Positions 8,071 through 17,183 of a stretch of 54,708 nt of DNA are shown here, piece after piece (position 1 is the first letter of the stretch; each line of letters starts with the position of its first letter). This stretch comes from JAYWIG01 sp043789035 (GTDB lineage: Bacteria > Pseudomonadota > Gammaproteobacteria > Burkholderiales > Burkholderiaceae_E). A model generated the notes under the pieces. That model was given only the letters and a program-made list of their open reading frames with translations, searched no databases and was not told the origin of the DNA. The stretch covers positions 1 to 54,708 of the forward strand of contig JAYWIG010000129.1 in assembly GCA_043789035.1 (NCBI GenBank), in the 5' to 3' direction. Both the position numbers and the translations under genes were made by a program.

Positions 8071-8432
8071 TTAGTTTCTCCTTCTCTTGCGATTGCCTTT
8101 CGAGCGGCTTTTTCTTCCAGCCCAGACAAGCCCTCGCGCCTAGTTAACTCCGCCAATACATCGGCTGGGCTTAATTCATAACGCGCCAACATCACCATGC
8201 AGTGAAACCAAAGATCTGCGGTTTCGGCAATAATTTTCACCTTGTCAGCATCTTTAGCAGCCATGACAGTTTCAGTGGCTTCTTCACCAATTTTCTTTAA
8301 TGTCGCGTCTTCATGTTTGGAAAACAAGCGCGCCACATACGACTTTTCAGGGTCGCCTTTGCTGCGTTCAAGAATAACCTCATGCAGGCGGGCCAGCACA
8401 TCATTAGTGTTGTTTGTAGCGTCCGAACTCAT
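8067..8432 (-). CDS. hisE: Phosphoribosyl-ATP pyrophosphatase
   Basis: HisE catalyses the second step of histidine synthesis, removing pyrophosphate from phosphoribosyl-ATP. The 121-aa all-alpha protein has the MazG-like motifs SYVARLFSKHEDATLKKIGE and EATETVMAAKD, then ETADLWFHCMVML. hisE and hisI are separate genes here, unlike the fused hisIE of enterobacteria. It overlaps hisI and hinT by 4 bp each. Confidence 0.96.
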   Translation of the reverse strand: MSSDATNNTNDVLARLHEVILERSKGDPEKSYVARLFSKHEDATLKKIGEEATETVMAAKDADKVKIIAETADLWFHCMVMLARYELSPADVLAELTRREGLSGLEEKAARKAIAREGETK

Positions 8433-8824
8433 TTATAGATTTTCTCTGGGTCAATCAGGGCGGCGTCAACCACTTGCCATTGTCCATCTGCGAAACGGCT
8501 GAAGAAGCATGATCGCCGCCCGGTGTGGCAAGCAACCCCTGTTTGATCGATCATCAACAAAATCACATCATTATCGCAATCGATACGAATTTCTTTCACA
8601 TGCTGTACGTGGCCAGACTCTTCGCCTTTGTGCCACAATTTTGAGCGCGAACGGGAAAAGTAAACACCGCGATTTGTAGCAACAGTTTCAGTAAGTGCTT
8701 CGCGATTCATCCAAGCCACCATGAGGATGTCTTTGGTTATCGAGTCTTGCGCAATAGCAGGAACCAGACCCTGCTCATTCCAAGCAACATCGTCTAACCA
8801 TTTGGCATTCGACGCGATCGTCAT
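8429..8824 (-). CDS. hisI: Phosphoribosyl-AMP cyclohydrolase
   Basis: HisI opens the adenine ring of phosphoribosyl-AMP, the third step of histidine synthesis. The 131-aa protein contains MVAWMNREAL, the Mg-binding RIDCDNDV segment, and the zinc-cysteine motif ACHTGRRSCFF, all diagnostic. The stop overlaps the hisE start (ATGA) and the start lies one base after the hisF stop. Confidence 0.96.
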   Translation of the reverse strand: MTIASNAKWLDDVAWNEQGLVPAIAQDSITKDILMVAWMNREALTETVATNRGVYFSRSRSKLWHKGEESGHVQHVKEIRIDCDNDVILLMIDQTGVACHTGRRSCFFSRFADGQWQVVDAALIDPEKIYK

Positions 8825-8825
8825 G

Positions 8826-9593
8826 CTAAAACCTCATCGGGATGCCTTGGCCCGCCATAAACTGCTTTGCCTCAACAACCGTGTGTTGTCCAAAGTGGAA
8901 AATACTCGCCGCCAACACCGCACTTGCCCCACCTAAGGTTACGCCGTCAGCCAAATGCTGCAAGGAACCTACGCCGCCTGAAGCAATGACCGGAATAGTG
9001 ACAGCATCACTCACTTTGCGTGTCAACTCGAGATCAAAGCCGATTTTAGTACCATCTCTGTCCATACTTGTAAGAAGAATTTCACCGGCGCCTAAGGCTT
9101 GCACTTGCTTAGCCCATGCGACGGCATCTTTGCCGGTATTGTTGCGTCCGCCATGGGTGAATACCTGCCAAACACCCGCAGATGTTTGTTTGGCATCAAT
9201 CGCAACCACAATGGCTTGTGAACCGAAGAATTGGCTGGCCTCTTGAACTAACTCAGGGTTAGTCACAGCAGTTGTATTGATTGAAACCTTGTCAGCTCCG
9301 GCGTTGAGTAAACGTCGCACATCGGCGACCTGCCGCACACCGCCACCGACGGTAAGCGGAATAAATACTTGCGAGGCAACGGCTTCTATAACATCTAAAA
9401 TGATGTCGCGCTGGTCGCTAGAGGCGGTAATGTCAAGAAAGGTGATCTCATCGGCGCCTTGATCGTCGTAACGCTTGGCAATTTCGATTGGGTCACCGGC
9501 ATCACGTAACGCTACGAAGTTGGTGCCCTTGACTACCCGCCCAGCAGTAACATCCAGACACGGAATAATGCGCCGAGTTAAAAAATTAGCCAT
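8826..9593 (-). CDS. hisF: Imidazole glycerol phosphate synthase, cyclase subunit
   Basis: HisF condenses PRFAR with ammonia supplied by HisH, giving imidazole glycerol phosphate and AICAR. The 255-aa (beta-alpha)8 barrel begins with RRIIPCLDVTAGRVVKG (catalytic Asp14). It has the second catalytic Asp in VVAIDAK (about 134) and phosphate-binding GGGVR and IASGGVG loops. The start overlaps the end of hisA by 8 bp. Confidence 0.97.
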   Translation of the reverse strand: MANFLTRRIIPCLDVTAGRVVKGTNFVALRDAGDPIEIAKRYDDQGADEITFLDITASSDQRDIILDVIEAVASQVFIPLTVGGGVRQVADVRRLLNAGADKVSINTTAVTNPELVQEASQFFGSQAIVVAIDAKQTSAGVWQVFTHGGRNNTGKDAVAWAKQVQALGAGEILLTSMDRDGTKIGFDLELTRKVSDAVTIPVIASGGVGSLQHLADGVTLGGASAVLAASIFHFGQHTVVEAKQFMAGQGIPMRF

Positions 9594-10326
9594 TCAGCTC
9601 GTCAGCGAGATCTTGCGCCTTGGCGAAATCAATCGAGCCTTCATAGATAGAGCGGCCAAGAATAGCGCCTTCAATGCCTTCATCTTCAACAGCACAAAGC
9701 TTCTCAATATCGCCGATACCACCGATACCACCTGAGGCAAAAATCGGCACGCCAACCGCTTGCGCTAAGCGCACAGTGGCTTCAATATTCACGCCGCTCA
9801 ACATGCCATCTCGCCCAATATCGGTATAAATAATTCCATCGATACCGTAATCTTCGAACTTCTTGGCTAAATCGATCACGTCATGGCCTGTGAGTTTGCT
9901 CCAACCATCGGTCGCCACTTTGCCGTCTCTCGCGTCAAGCCCCACGATGATGCTGCCACCAAATGCACCACAGGCATCTCGCAAAAAACCAGGGTTTTTC
10001 ACTGCCGCTGTGCCAATGATGACGTACGACACCCCGCCATCAAGTACTTTTTCAATCGTGTCGAGATCTCGAATTCCTCCACCCAACTGCACCGGGATGT
10101 CATCGCCAACGGCTTTGACAATTGCTTTGATCGCCGCTTGGTTCTTCGGTTTACCAGCGAAAGCGCCGTCGAGATCGACCACATGCAAACGCCGCGCGCC
10201 TTGCGCAACCCAATGCAAGGCCATCGCGGCAGGGTCCTCAGAAAAGACCGTAGCGTCGTTCATATCACCTTGTTTAAGGCGAACACAGTGGCCGTCTTTT
10301 AAGTCAATGGCAGGGATCAATAACAT
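9586..10326 (-). CDS. hisA: ProFAR isomerase (HisA)
   Basis: HisA performs the Amadori rearrangement of ProFAR to PRFAR. The 246-aa (beta-alpha)8 barrel begins MLLIPAIDLKDGHCVRLKQG (catalytic Asp8), with the second catalytic Asp in VGLDARDG and the phosphate loop GGGIRD. It is homologous to HisF, its overlapping neighbour. A 45-bp gap separates it from hisH. Confidence 0.97.
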   Translation of the reverse strand: MLLIPAIDLKDGHCVRLKQGDMNDATVFSEDPAAMALHWVAQGARRLHVVDLDGAFAGKPKNQAAIKAIVKAVGDDIPVQLGGGIRDLDTIEKVLDGGVSYVIIGTAAVKNPGFLRDACGAFGGSIIVGLDARDGKVATDGWSKLTGHDVIDLAKKFEDYGIDGIIYTDIGRDGMLSGVNIEATVRLAQAVGVPIFASGGIGGIGDIEKLCAVEDEGIEGAILGRSIYEGSIDFAKAQDLADELNG

Positions 10327-10371
10327 GATGCAAAAGTAGGTGAATTAATAAAGATGAGCCCGAAAGTTAAC

Positions 10372-11031
10372 TTAAGGGTTCCAGTGGATAAAGTTTTTGT
10401 ACAGCTGCAAACCAATTGCAGCACTTTTTTCAGGATGGAATTGCGTAGCGAAAATGTTATCCCTCGCGACCGCAGACGTAAAGCGTATTCCGTAATCAGT
10501 TTCACCAGCCCATAGGTTTGTGGCCACTTCAGCAGCATAAAAACTGTGCACGAAGTAAAAATAACTACCTGTCGGTACACCAGCCCAAATGGGATGACTA
10601 GCGCAAGGTTCTGAAATAAACACTTTGTTCCAGCCCATATGCGGTACTTTTAAGCCTTGCATGGCAGCATTAGCCTGAGGGAACCTCTTAACCTTACCGG
10701 CCAGTACTCCCAAGCCTTTAGTACCCTCGGTATCTACTGTACTGCAGCCTTCTTGGCTCCAATCAAAGAGCATTTGCTCACCAACGCATACGCCAAACAA
10801 TGGTTTTGTTCTGGTAGCCCGCATAATCGAATCGCGAAGGCCTGAACTATCGAGATAAGCCATGCAATCACGCATCGCACCTTGGCCTGGGAAAACCACC
10901 TTATCGGCACTATCGACCTGTGCAGGCGTACTCGCCACAATCACAGTATGCTCAGGCGCCACCTTTTCAAGAGCCTTCGCCACAGAGCGAAGGTTACCCA
11001 TTCCATAGTCAACAACGGCAATGGTCGCCAT
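10372..11031 (-). CDS. hisH: Imidazole glycerol phosphate synthase, glutaminase subunit
   Basis: HisH hydrolyses glutamine and channels ammonia to HisF. The 219-aa class I glutamine amidotransferase begins MATIAVVDYGMGNLRSVAKA, has the nucleophile Cys82 in FGVCVGEQ, and the His-Glu pair in TQFHPEKS near the C-terminus. The ATG at 11031, 7 bp after hisB, is the family start. An open frame extends 48 codons further upstream but lies inside hisB. Confidence 0.96.
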   Translation of the reverse strand: MATIAVVDYGMGNLRSVAKALEKVAPEHTVIVASTPAQVDSADKVVFPGQGAMRDCMAYLDSSGLRDSIMRATRTKPLFGVCVGEQMLFDWSQEGCSTVDTEGTKGLGVLAGKVKRFPQANAAMQGLKVPHMGWNKVFISEPCASHPIWAGVPTGSYFYFVHSFYAAEVATNLWAGETDYGIRFTSAVARDNIFATQFHPEKSAAIGLQLYKNFIHWNP

Positions 11032-11038
11032 GGTGTTG

Positions 11039-11638
11039 CTACAAAGAGCCCTTTGTCGAAGGAATTTGGCCAACAGCACGAGCGTCAAATTCAATGGCCA
11101 TTCGCAAGGCTCTAGCGAAGGCTTTGAACACCGTTTCGCATTGGTGATGCGCGTTATTGCCACGCAAATTATCAATGTGCAAGGTAACCAACGCGTGATT
11201 CACAAAACCTTGGAAGAATTCGTGAACCAGATCGATATCGAACGAACCAACCATGGCGCGGGTGAATGGCACATGAAACTCCAAGCCAGGGCGGCCAGAC
11301 AAATCGAGCACTACTCTGGACAGGGCTTCATCAAGCGGCACATATGCATGGCCATAACGACGAATGCCCTTTTTGTCACCCATGGCTTTGGCAAATGCCT
11401 GGCCTAATGTAATTCCAATATCTTCAACCGTGTGGTGTCCGTCAATATGCAAATCGCCTTTGGCTTGAACTTCCAAATCGATTAAACCGTGACGGGCGAT
11501 TTGATCAAGCATGTGATCAAGAAATGGCACTCCACTGTTGAGCAACTGTTTGCCAGTACCATCTAAATTCACTTTCACCGAAATTTGGGTTTCCGCAGTG
11601 TTGCGAGAAACTTCTGCGGTGCGCTGAGCATTGTTCAT
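11039..11638 (-). CDS. hisB: Imidazoleglycerol-phosphate dehydratase
   Basis: HisB dehydrates imidazole glycerol phosphate to imidazole acetol phosphate. The 199-aa monofunctional form lacks the N-terminal phosphatase domain fused to it in enterobacteria. Metal-binding motifs are FLDHMLDQIARHG, DGHHTVEDIGI and the downstream NNAHHQCETVFKAFARAL. Histidinol phosphatase activity must come from a separate gene outside the window. Confidence 0.96.
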   Translation of the reverse strand: MNNAQRTAEVSRNTAETQISVKVNLDGTGKQLLNSGVPFLDHMLDQIARHGLIDLEVQAKGDLHIDGHHTVEDIGITLGQAFAKAMGDKKGIRRYGHAYVPLDEALSRVVLDLSGRPGLEFHVPFTRAMVGSFDIDLVHEFFQGFVNHALVTLHIDNLRGNNAHHQCETVFKAFARALRMAIEFDARAVGQIPSTKGSL

Positions 11639-11682
11639 AACTTCGATTTTACTTTTACTTAAAGCTTTGGTGATTAATATTG

Positions 11683-12756
11683 TTATTTAACCGCGTATTT
11701 ACGAAGCGCGGCCAGCATCAAACCATTTTGCTCGGGCGTGCCAACTGACAAACGGAGGCAGTTCGCCAGCGATGGATGCATCTTGTGGCAATCACGCACC
11801 AGTATTTTTTCGCCCTTCAGCGCCCCCGATAATGCGGGCCCATCTTTTGCTCTGACCAAAATAAAGTTTGCCATTGACGGAAACACTTCTAAAGCCGATA
11901 TTTTTTTTAACTCCGTGCTCAGTACATCTCGCTGCGTGCGCATGATGGCGGTTTGTTCATTGAGCACATTTAAATGATCAAGCGCAAACTTGGCAGCTTC
12001 TTCAGTCAATACATTCAGATTGTAGGGCGGCCGAACTTTTTCAAACTCATTGAGCCAATGTTCACCTGCGGCAACATAACCCAGTCGAATACCAGCAAGG
12101 CCAATTTTGCTGACCGTCCGCATGACGGCTAGTTGAGGATATTCGGCCAACCTAGGCATCCAAGTGTGTTGAGCGAATGGCACGTAGGCTTCATCAACCA
12201 CCACTAAGCCCGGTGCTAGCTGAACAATTTCTTCAATCTCGGCATCCGCAAATAAATTGCCCGTCGGGTTATTCGGGTTTACCAAAAAAATCAACTTCGG
12301 CTGATGCTCGGCAATCGCCTTGCGCATCGCTGGCATGTCGAGTGAAAAGTCTGCCTGCAACGGTACGCCTACAAATGGAGAACGATTGAGCTTGGCATTT
12401 ATCTCAAACATTACAAACGATGGTGAAGGGCAAAGCACCGTGCCACCCGCAATCGATTGGATCATAATGGCAATGACTTCGTCTGAACCATTGCCCAGCA
12501 TGACATCAAAGCCGACAGGCACTCCAAGCTTGGCACAGACACTCGCTTTAAGCGCCTTGTAATCAGGCACTGGATAACGATTGATTAACACCTCAGCTAG
12601 GCGTCTTCCCAGTTCAGCCTGCAGTTCAGGCGGTAATGTATAGGGATTTTCCATGGCGTCGAGTTTGATGTAGCCAGATGCGTCGGCCACTGGATATCTC
12701 GTCATCGCAAGCACTTCGGCTCGAACGGTATTGGAAACTCTTGATTGTGTGCTCAT
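11683..12756 (-). CDS. hisC: Histidinol-phosphate aminotransferase
   Basis: PLP-dependent class II aminotransferase that converts imidazole acetol phosphate to histidinol phosphate. The 357-aa protein has LDAMENPYTLP near the N-terminus, NPNNPTGN (about 160-167), VVDEAYVPF and the PLP lysine Lys217 in TVSKIGLAGIRLGY. The start lies 7 bp after the hisD stop. Confidence 0.95.
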   Translation of the reverse strand: MSTQSRVSNTVRAEVLAMTRYPVADASGYIKLDAMENPYTLPPELQAELGRRLAEVLINRYPVPDYKALKASVCAKLGVPVGFDVMLGNGSDEVIAIMIQSIAGGTVLCPSPSFVMFEINAKLNRSPFVGVPLQADFSLDMPAMRKAIAEHQPKLIFLVNPNNPTGNLFADAEIEEIVQLAPGLVVVDEAYVPFAQHTWMPRLAEYPQLAVMRTVSKIGLAGIRLGYVAAGEHWLNEFEKVRPPYNLNVLTEEAAKFALDHLNVLNEQTAIMRTQRDVLSTELKKISALEVFPSMANFILVRAKDGPALSGALKGEKILVRDCHKMHPSLANCLRLSVGTPEQNGLMLAALRKYAVK

Positions 12757-12763
12757 CGTGCTT

Positions 12764-14059
12764 TTAGTTTCTTAAGCGCAATTCGGCGCTCCGTGCGTGT
12801 GCTTGAAGACCTTCGCTGTAAGCTAACGTTGCCGCGATTTTTCCAAGCGATTGCGCACCGACTTCCGACACTTCGATAATGCTGGTGCGCTTTTGAAAAT
12901 CATATACCCCAAGCGGCGACGAAAACCGTGACGTACGCATAGTTGGCAATACGTGGTTTGGGCCAGCGCAATAGTCCCCAAGAGATTCGGAAGCGTACGC
13001 ACCTAAAAACATTGCGCCCGCATGGCGAATTTTGTCGGCCCAAATTCTTGGATTGGCAGCCGCAATTTCTAAATGTTCGGCGGCAATGTGATTCGCTATT
13101 TCGCAAGCTTCGTCCATGTCGCGCACCTGAATTAAAGCGCCTCTATTCTTCATAGAGGTGCCTGCAATTTCTTGGCGCGGCAATGTTGGCAACAGTCGCT
13201 TGAGACACTGATGCACCTCATCTAGATAGCCCGCATCGGGGCAAACCAAAATGGACTGGGCAATTTCGTCATGCTCGGCTTGCGAAAACAAATCCATCGC
13301 CACCCACTCGGCAGGGGTTGAGCCATCAGCCACGATCAGAATTTCACTCGGACCTGCAATCATGTCAATACCAACCACGCCGAACACGCGGCGCTTGGCT
13401 TCGGCAACATAGGCATTACCAGGGCCGGTAATCTTGTCGACTTTCGGAATGGTCGCCGTGCCATACGCTAGGGCGGCAACAGCCTGCGCACCACCAATCG
13501 TAAACACTCTATCAGCACCGGCAATTTTTGCAGCCGCCAACACCATGTTGTTTCTAACTCCGTGAGGAGTGGGCACCATCATGATGAGTTCTTGCACTCC
13601 CGCCACTTTTGCGGGTATCGCATTCATTAATACCGACGATGGATATGAGGCCTTGCCACCAGGCACATACAGACCGGCTCGATCTAGAGGCGTAATTTTT
13701 TGCCCTAAGCGAGTCCCGTCTTTTTCTTCGAAATACCAAGACTGCGCTTTTTGCTTCTCATGGTAATAACGCACTCGCTCTGCTGCGGCATGCAATGCAT
13801 CACGTTGATCCGTGGGCAAACTATCGAGTGCCTTTTGAAGCTCTTGGGGGCTAATTTCTAATTCAGCAACCGTAGTCGCGTTGAGGTGATCGAACTTGTG
13901 GGTGTACTCAAGCACAGCCGCGTCGCCACGCACTCGAACATCTCTCACGATATCGGCAACTACCTGTTCTACCGCGGCATCTTGCGTTTCTTCGTAAGCT
14001 AGCAGCTTGTCGAGCGCGGCTTGAAAACCGGCATCGGAAGAATTCATCTGAGCAATCAT
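12764..14059 (-). CDS. hisD: Histidinol dehydrogenase
   Basis: HisD performs the two-step NAD-dependent oxidation of histidinol to histidine. The 431-aa zinc enzyme has VPGGKASYPSSVLMN (about 125-139), TGPGNAYVAEAKRRVFG, IAGPSEILIVAD and AEHDEIAQS. These match the family throughout. The start overlaps the hisG stop; an alternative ATG four codons in is possible. Confidence 0.97.
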   Translation of the reverse strand: MIAQMNSSDAGFQAALDKLLAYEETQDAAVEQVVADIVRDVRVRGDAAVLEYTHKFDHLNATTVAELEISPQELQKALDSLPTDQRDALHAAAERVRYYHEKQKAQSWYFEEKDGTRLGQKITPLDRAGLYVPGGKASYPSSVLMNAIPAKVAGVQELIMMVPTPHGVRNNMVLAAAKIAGADRVFTIGGAQAVAALAYGTATIPKVDKITGPGNAYVAEAKRRVFGVVGIDMIAGPSEILIVADGSTPAEWVAMDLFSQAEHDEIAQSILVCPDAGYLDEVHQCLKRLLPTLPRQEIAGTSMKNRGALIQVRDMDEACEIANHIAAEHLEIAAANPRIWADKIRHAGAMFLGAYASESLGDYCAGPNHVLPTMRTSRFSSPLGVYDFQKRTSIIEVSEVGAQSLGKIAATLAYSEGLQAHARSAELRLRN

Positions 14060-14694
14060 TTTCGAGTCGCCCCCGAGAATGCCTCGATCAACGGTGCAAG
14101 GGAGCCCGCCTTGGTTTTCAAAGCAGCTTGGTTCACTACAAGCCGAGAAGATATCTGCATAATCTCTTCCACCTCAACAAGATTGTTGGCTTTCAACGTG
14201 CTGCCGGTTGATACTAAATCGACAATCGCATCGGCCATCGCAACCAGTGGTGCAAGCTCCATCGAACCATACAGCTTAATCAAGTCGACATGAACTCCCT
14301 TGGCCGAAAAGTGCTCTCTGGCGCAGCGCGTGTATTTGGTCGCGACGCGCAATCGAGCACCACGTTTAACGGCACTCTCGTAATCGAAGCCAGCGCGGGT
14401 GGCAACTGACAGTCGGCACTTTGCAATGCCTAAATCAACAGGTTGATACAAGCCCTGCCCGCCATGTTCAAGCAACATATCTTTTCCAGCAACGCCAAGA
14501 TCAGCGCCACCGTATTCAACATAGGTTGGCACGTCTGTCGCTCGAACAATGATGATTCGTAAGTTTGGTTGATTCGTTGGCAGTATCAAAGCTCGAGAAT
14601 CAGCTTGGTCGGCCAAAACTTTAACTCCTGCGCGAGCTAAGAGCGGCAAGGTTTCATCAAAGATGCGGCCTTTAGATAACGCAAGAGTAATCAT
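14056..14694 (-). CDS. hisG: ATP phosphoribosyltransferase, short form
   Basis: HisG catalyses the first and committed step of histidine synthesis from ATP and PRPP. At 212 aa it is the short form without the C-terminal regulatory domain, so it should need HisZ, which is not in this window. Motifs are ALSKGRIFDETLPLL at the N-terminus, GGADLGVAGKDML, and the PRPP loop near DLVSTGSTLKANNL. The start abuts the murA stop (TAAATG). PRPP comes from Prs, encoded about 26 kb away in this window. Confidence 0.96.
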   Translation of the reverse strand: MITLALSKGRIFDETLPLLARAGVKVLADQADSRALILPTNQPNLRIIIVRATDVPTYVEYGGADLGVAGKDMLLEHGGQGLYQPVDLGIAKCRLSVATRAGFDYESAVKRGARLRVATKYTRCAREHFSAKGVHVDLIKLYGSMELAPLVAMADAIVDLVSTGSTLKANNLVEVEEIMQISSRLVVNQAALKTKAGSLAPLIEAFSGATRK

Positions 14695-16011
14695 TTATTC
14701 GCCCCCATTACTTGTACTAGGCACGCGAGTTATAACCGCACCCAGCTGGCGTAGCTTTTCTTCCATCCGGTCATAACCACGATCAAGGTGGTAAATGCGA
14801 TCGATCATAGTTTCGCCATCAGCCACAAGGGCGGCAATCACTAAACTCGCTGACGCGCGTAAATCCGTTGCCATGACATTCGCACCAGACAGGCGTGCTA
14901 CGCCTTGAACAACGGCGGTATTGCCTTCAATCAAGATATTGGCACCCAAGCGCTGCATTTCTTGCACGTGCATGAAACGATTCTCAAAAATGGTCTCGGT
15001 TACCATGGCAGTACCTTCAGCAACGGCATTGACTGCCATAAACTGCGCCTGCATATCGGTCGCAAAACCGGGGTACGGCGCAGTGCGAATGTTTACGGCT
15101 TTGGGGCGACGATACATGCTGATGTGAATCGATCCATCGTTGCCGTGAAAACCTGTTCCATCATTAGTCTCAATGACGCAACCCGCTTCACGAAGCTTAT
15201 CAAGCGTTGCATCCATAGACCATGGCGCAACACCATTTAATCGTAAATCACCACCGGCAGCAGCAACTGCGCACAAAAACGTACCTGCTTCAATCCGATC
15301 AGCCATTACTCGATGCTCAGCGCCATGCAAACGTTCAACGCCTTGCACGACTAAACGGTCGGTACCGATACCTTGGATTTTTGCACCCATGGCAATGAGC
15401 GCATTGGACAAATCAATCACCTCAGGTTCGCGGGCAGCATTCTCTATGACAGTTTCGCCATCCGCTAACGTGGCCGCCATCAGCAAGTTTTCGGTACCCG
15501 TCACAGTCACCATATCTGTGACGATTCGGGCGCCTCGCAAACGCTTGGTTGCAGTCGGCACTTTAGCCACTACATAACCATGTTCAATTTCAATATGTGC
15601 ACCCATGGCTTGCAAGCCTTTGATATGCTGATCGACAGGCCTTTGCCCAATTGCGCAGCCTCCAGGTAATGACACTTTTGCTTCGCCAAAACGCGCAAGC
15701 AACGGACCCAACACTAAGATGGAGGCCCTCATGGTTTTTACCAAGTCATAAGCAGCCTCGGTAGAAGTGATATTACGAGCGTTCAGCGAGACATTACTAT
15801 GGGTAGATATTTGGTTGTCGATCGCCACACCCATGCGGGTAAGAAGCTTTAACACCGTCGAAACGTCCTGCAAAGCGGGAACGTTACCAACCGAAAATTC
15901 GCCATCACACAGCAGGGCAGCACACAAAATAGGTAGCGCTGCGTTTTTAGCACCCGCAATTTTTACCTCACCTTTAAGCGCCCCGCCGCCATTTATTAAC
16001 AACTTATCCAT
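14695..16011 (-). CDS. murA: UDP-N-acetylglucosamine 1-carboxyvinyltransferase
   Basis: MurA transfers enolpyruvate from PEP to UDP-GlcNAc, the first committed step of peptidoglycan synthesis in the cytoplasm. The 438-aa protein has the catalytic Lys22-Asn23 (AGAKNAALP) and Cys119 in the mobile loop PGGCAIGQRPVDQH. The loop Cys predicts fosfomycin sensitivity. It lies between bolA/ibaG and hisG in one orientation. Confidence 0.97.
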   Translation of the reverse strand: MDKLLINGGGALKGEVKIAGAKNAALPILCAALLCDGEFSVGNVPALQDVSTVLKLLTRMGVAIDNQISTHSNVSLNARNITSTEAAYDLVKTMRASILVLGPLLARFGEAKVSLPGGCAIGQRPVDQHIKGLQAMGAHIEIEHGYVVAKVPTATKRLRGARIVTDMVTVTGTENLLMAATLADGETVIENAAREPEVIDLSNALIAMGAKIQGIGTDRLVVQGVERLHGAEHRVMADRIEAGTFLCAVAAAGGDLRLNGVAPWSMDATLDKLREAGCVIETNDGTGFHGNDGSIHISMYRRPKAVNIRTAPYPGFATDMQAQFMAVNAVAEGTAMVTETIFENRFMHVQEMQRLGANILIEGNTAVVQGVARLSGANVMATDLRASASLVIAALVADGETMIDRIYHLDRGYDRMEEKLRQLGAVITRVPSTSNGGE

Positions 16012-16082
16012 AACAGCTCGAATCTAACACTGATTTAATGATGTGCGGCAATCCAAAACAGATCGCCATTAAAGAGCACGTT

Positions 16083-16316
16083 TTATTGAGTGTGCTCGGA
16101 CGGGGTCAAGGTTTTCATCGAAAGCGCATGAATTTCCGCTTTCATTTTGTCACCCAAGGCCGCGTACACCATTTGATGTCGTTGAATCAAACGCTTGCCT
16201 TCGAAACCCGCGCATACAATCAGCGCTTCGAAATGCTGACCGTCGCCACTGACTTCGAGCTGAACGCAATCAAGCCCAGCGGCAATAGATTCTTTTACGT
16301 ATTCGGGGGTAACCAT
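16083..16316 (-). CDS. BolA/IbaG family protein
   Basis: Small (77 aa) BolA-fold protein; the family binds monothiol glutaredoxins and [2Fe-2S] clusters. The core VEVSGDGQHFEALIV, then FEGKRLIQRHQMVYAALGDKM, and an HALS segment are typical. Its position just before murA matches IbaG in the E. coli mla-ibaG-murA cluster, so IbaG is the better name than BolA itself. A small GGCTT/AAGCC hairpin lies in the 66-bp gap upstream of it. Confidence 0.9.
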   Translation of the reverse strand: MVTPEYVKESIAAGLDCVQLEVSGDGQHFEALIVCAGFEGKRLIQRHQMVYAALGDKMKAEIHALSMKTLTPSEHTQ

Positions 16317-16382
16317 TGTGATAACGATCTGAGTTAAAGGTGACGTTTGAAAGATGGCTTCGGAAAGCCGATGGCACTTATT

Positions 16383-17174
16383 TTAATGGCGAAGCTTATA
16401 ACCCGACTTTAAAAGCCTAATTGCAATCGCCGATGTCACTACTAGACAAGCGACAACGATCATCAAACTCGTAATCGGTGCAACGTCGGAAACACCGAAA
16501 AAGCCGTAGCGAAAACCGTCAACCATAAAGAAAAACGGGTTCAAATGCGAAACTTCGTACCAAAAAGGTGGCAATGAATGCACCGAATAGAACACACCGG
16601 CCAAAAACGTTAGCGGCATGATGACGAAATTTTGAAAAGCGGCTATTTGATCAAACTTGTCGGCCCATATACCTGCGATGAGGCCCATAGTTCCTAAAAT
16701 TGCGCTGCCAAAAAGCGCGAAGGTGAATATCCACCATGGCGCGACAAATTGCACGTTTGTAAACCAAACAGTTGCCAAAAACACGCCAGAACCAACCGTC
16801 ATACCGCGGACCATAGACCCGATAACATAAGCCCCAAACAGCTCCCAGTGCGATAGCGGCGGCAGCAACACAAAAACAATGTTGCCGGTAATTTTGCTCT
16901 GAATCAAAGACGATGAACTATTGGCAAATGAGTTTTGCAGCACCGACATCATGACCAAACCAGGCACCAGAAAAGTCGCATAGTTCAAGTTGCCTGGTAA
17001 GCGAACGTTATCGTTCAGCGCTTGGGCAAATATCATGAGATAGAGAATTGCCGTTAATACCGGAGCAGCAATCGTTTGGAAACTCACCTTAAAAAACCGC
17101 AACAACTCTTTGCGCAGCAAGGTAGAAAACCCGCTAGAGAGCACTGGTTGTAATGGTGTTAAGTTGTTATCCAC
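16383..17174 (-). CDS. ABC-2 type transporter permease (YadH-like)
   Basis: The 263-aa membrane protein has six predicted helices and the ABC-2 permease pattern (for example GFSTLLRKELLRFFKVSFQT at the N-terminus). With the ATPase encoded 9 bp upstream it forms a YadG/YadH-like transporter. The substrate is unknown. Placement between mlaB and ibaG/murA suggests an envelope role such as lipid or glycan export, but this is inference from context. Confidence 0.88.
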   Translation of the reverse strand: MDNNLTPLQPVLSSGFSTLLRKELLRFFKVSFQTIAAPVLTAILYLMIFAQALNDNVRLPGNLNYATFLVPGLVMMSVLQNSFANSSSSLIQSKITGNIVFVLLPPLSHWELFGAYVIGSMVRGMTVGSGVFLATVWFTNVQFVAPWWIFTFALFGSAILGTMGLIAGIWADKFDQIAAFQNFVIMPLTFLAGVFYSVHSLPPFWYEVSHLNPFFFMVDGFRYGFFGVSDVAPITSLMIVVACLVVTSAIAIRLLKSGYKLRH

Positions 17175-17183
17175 TCGAATGCC

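Noticed and set aside
10372..11175. A longer 267-codon form of hisH.
   Set aside because: The extra 48 codons lie within hisB and encode unrelated sequence; the family starts at the MATIAVVDYG methionine.
16356..16369. GGCTT-CGGA-AAGCC hairpin between the ABC permease and bolA as a terminator.
   Set aside because: Five-base stem with no T-run in the direction of transcription; too weak to call.
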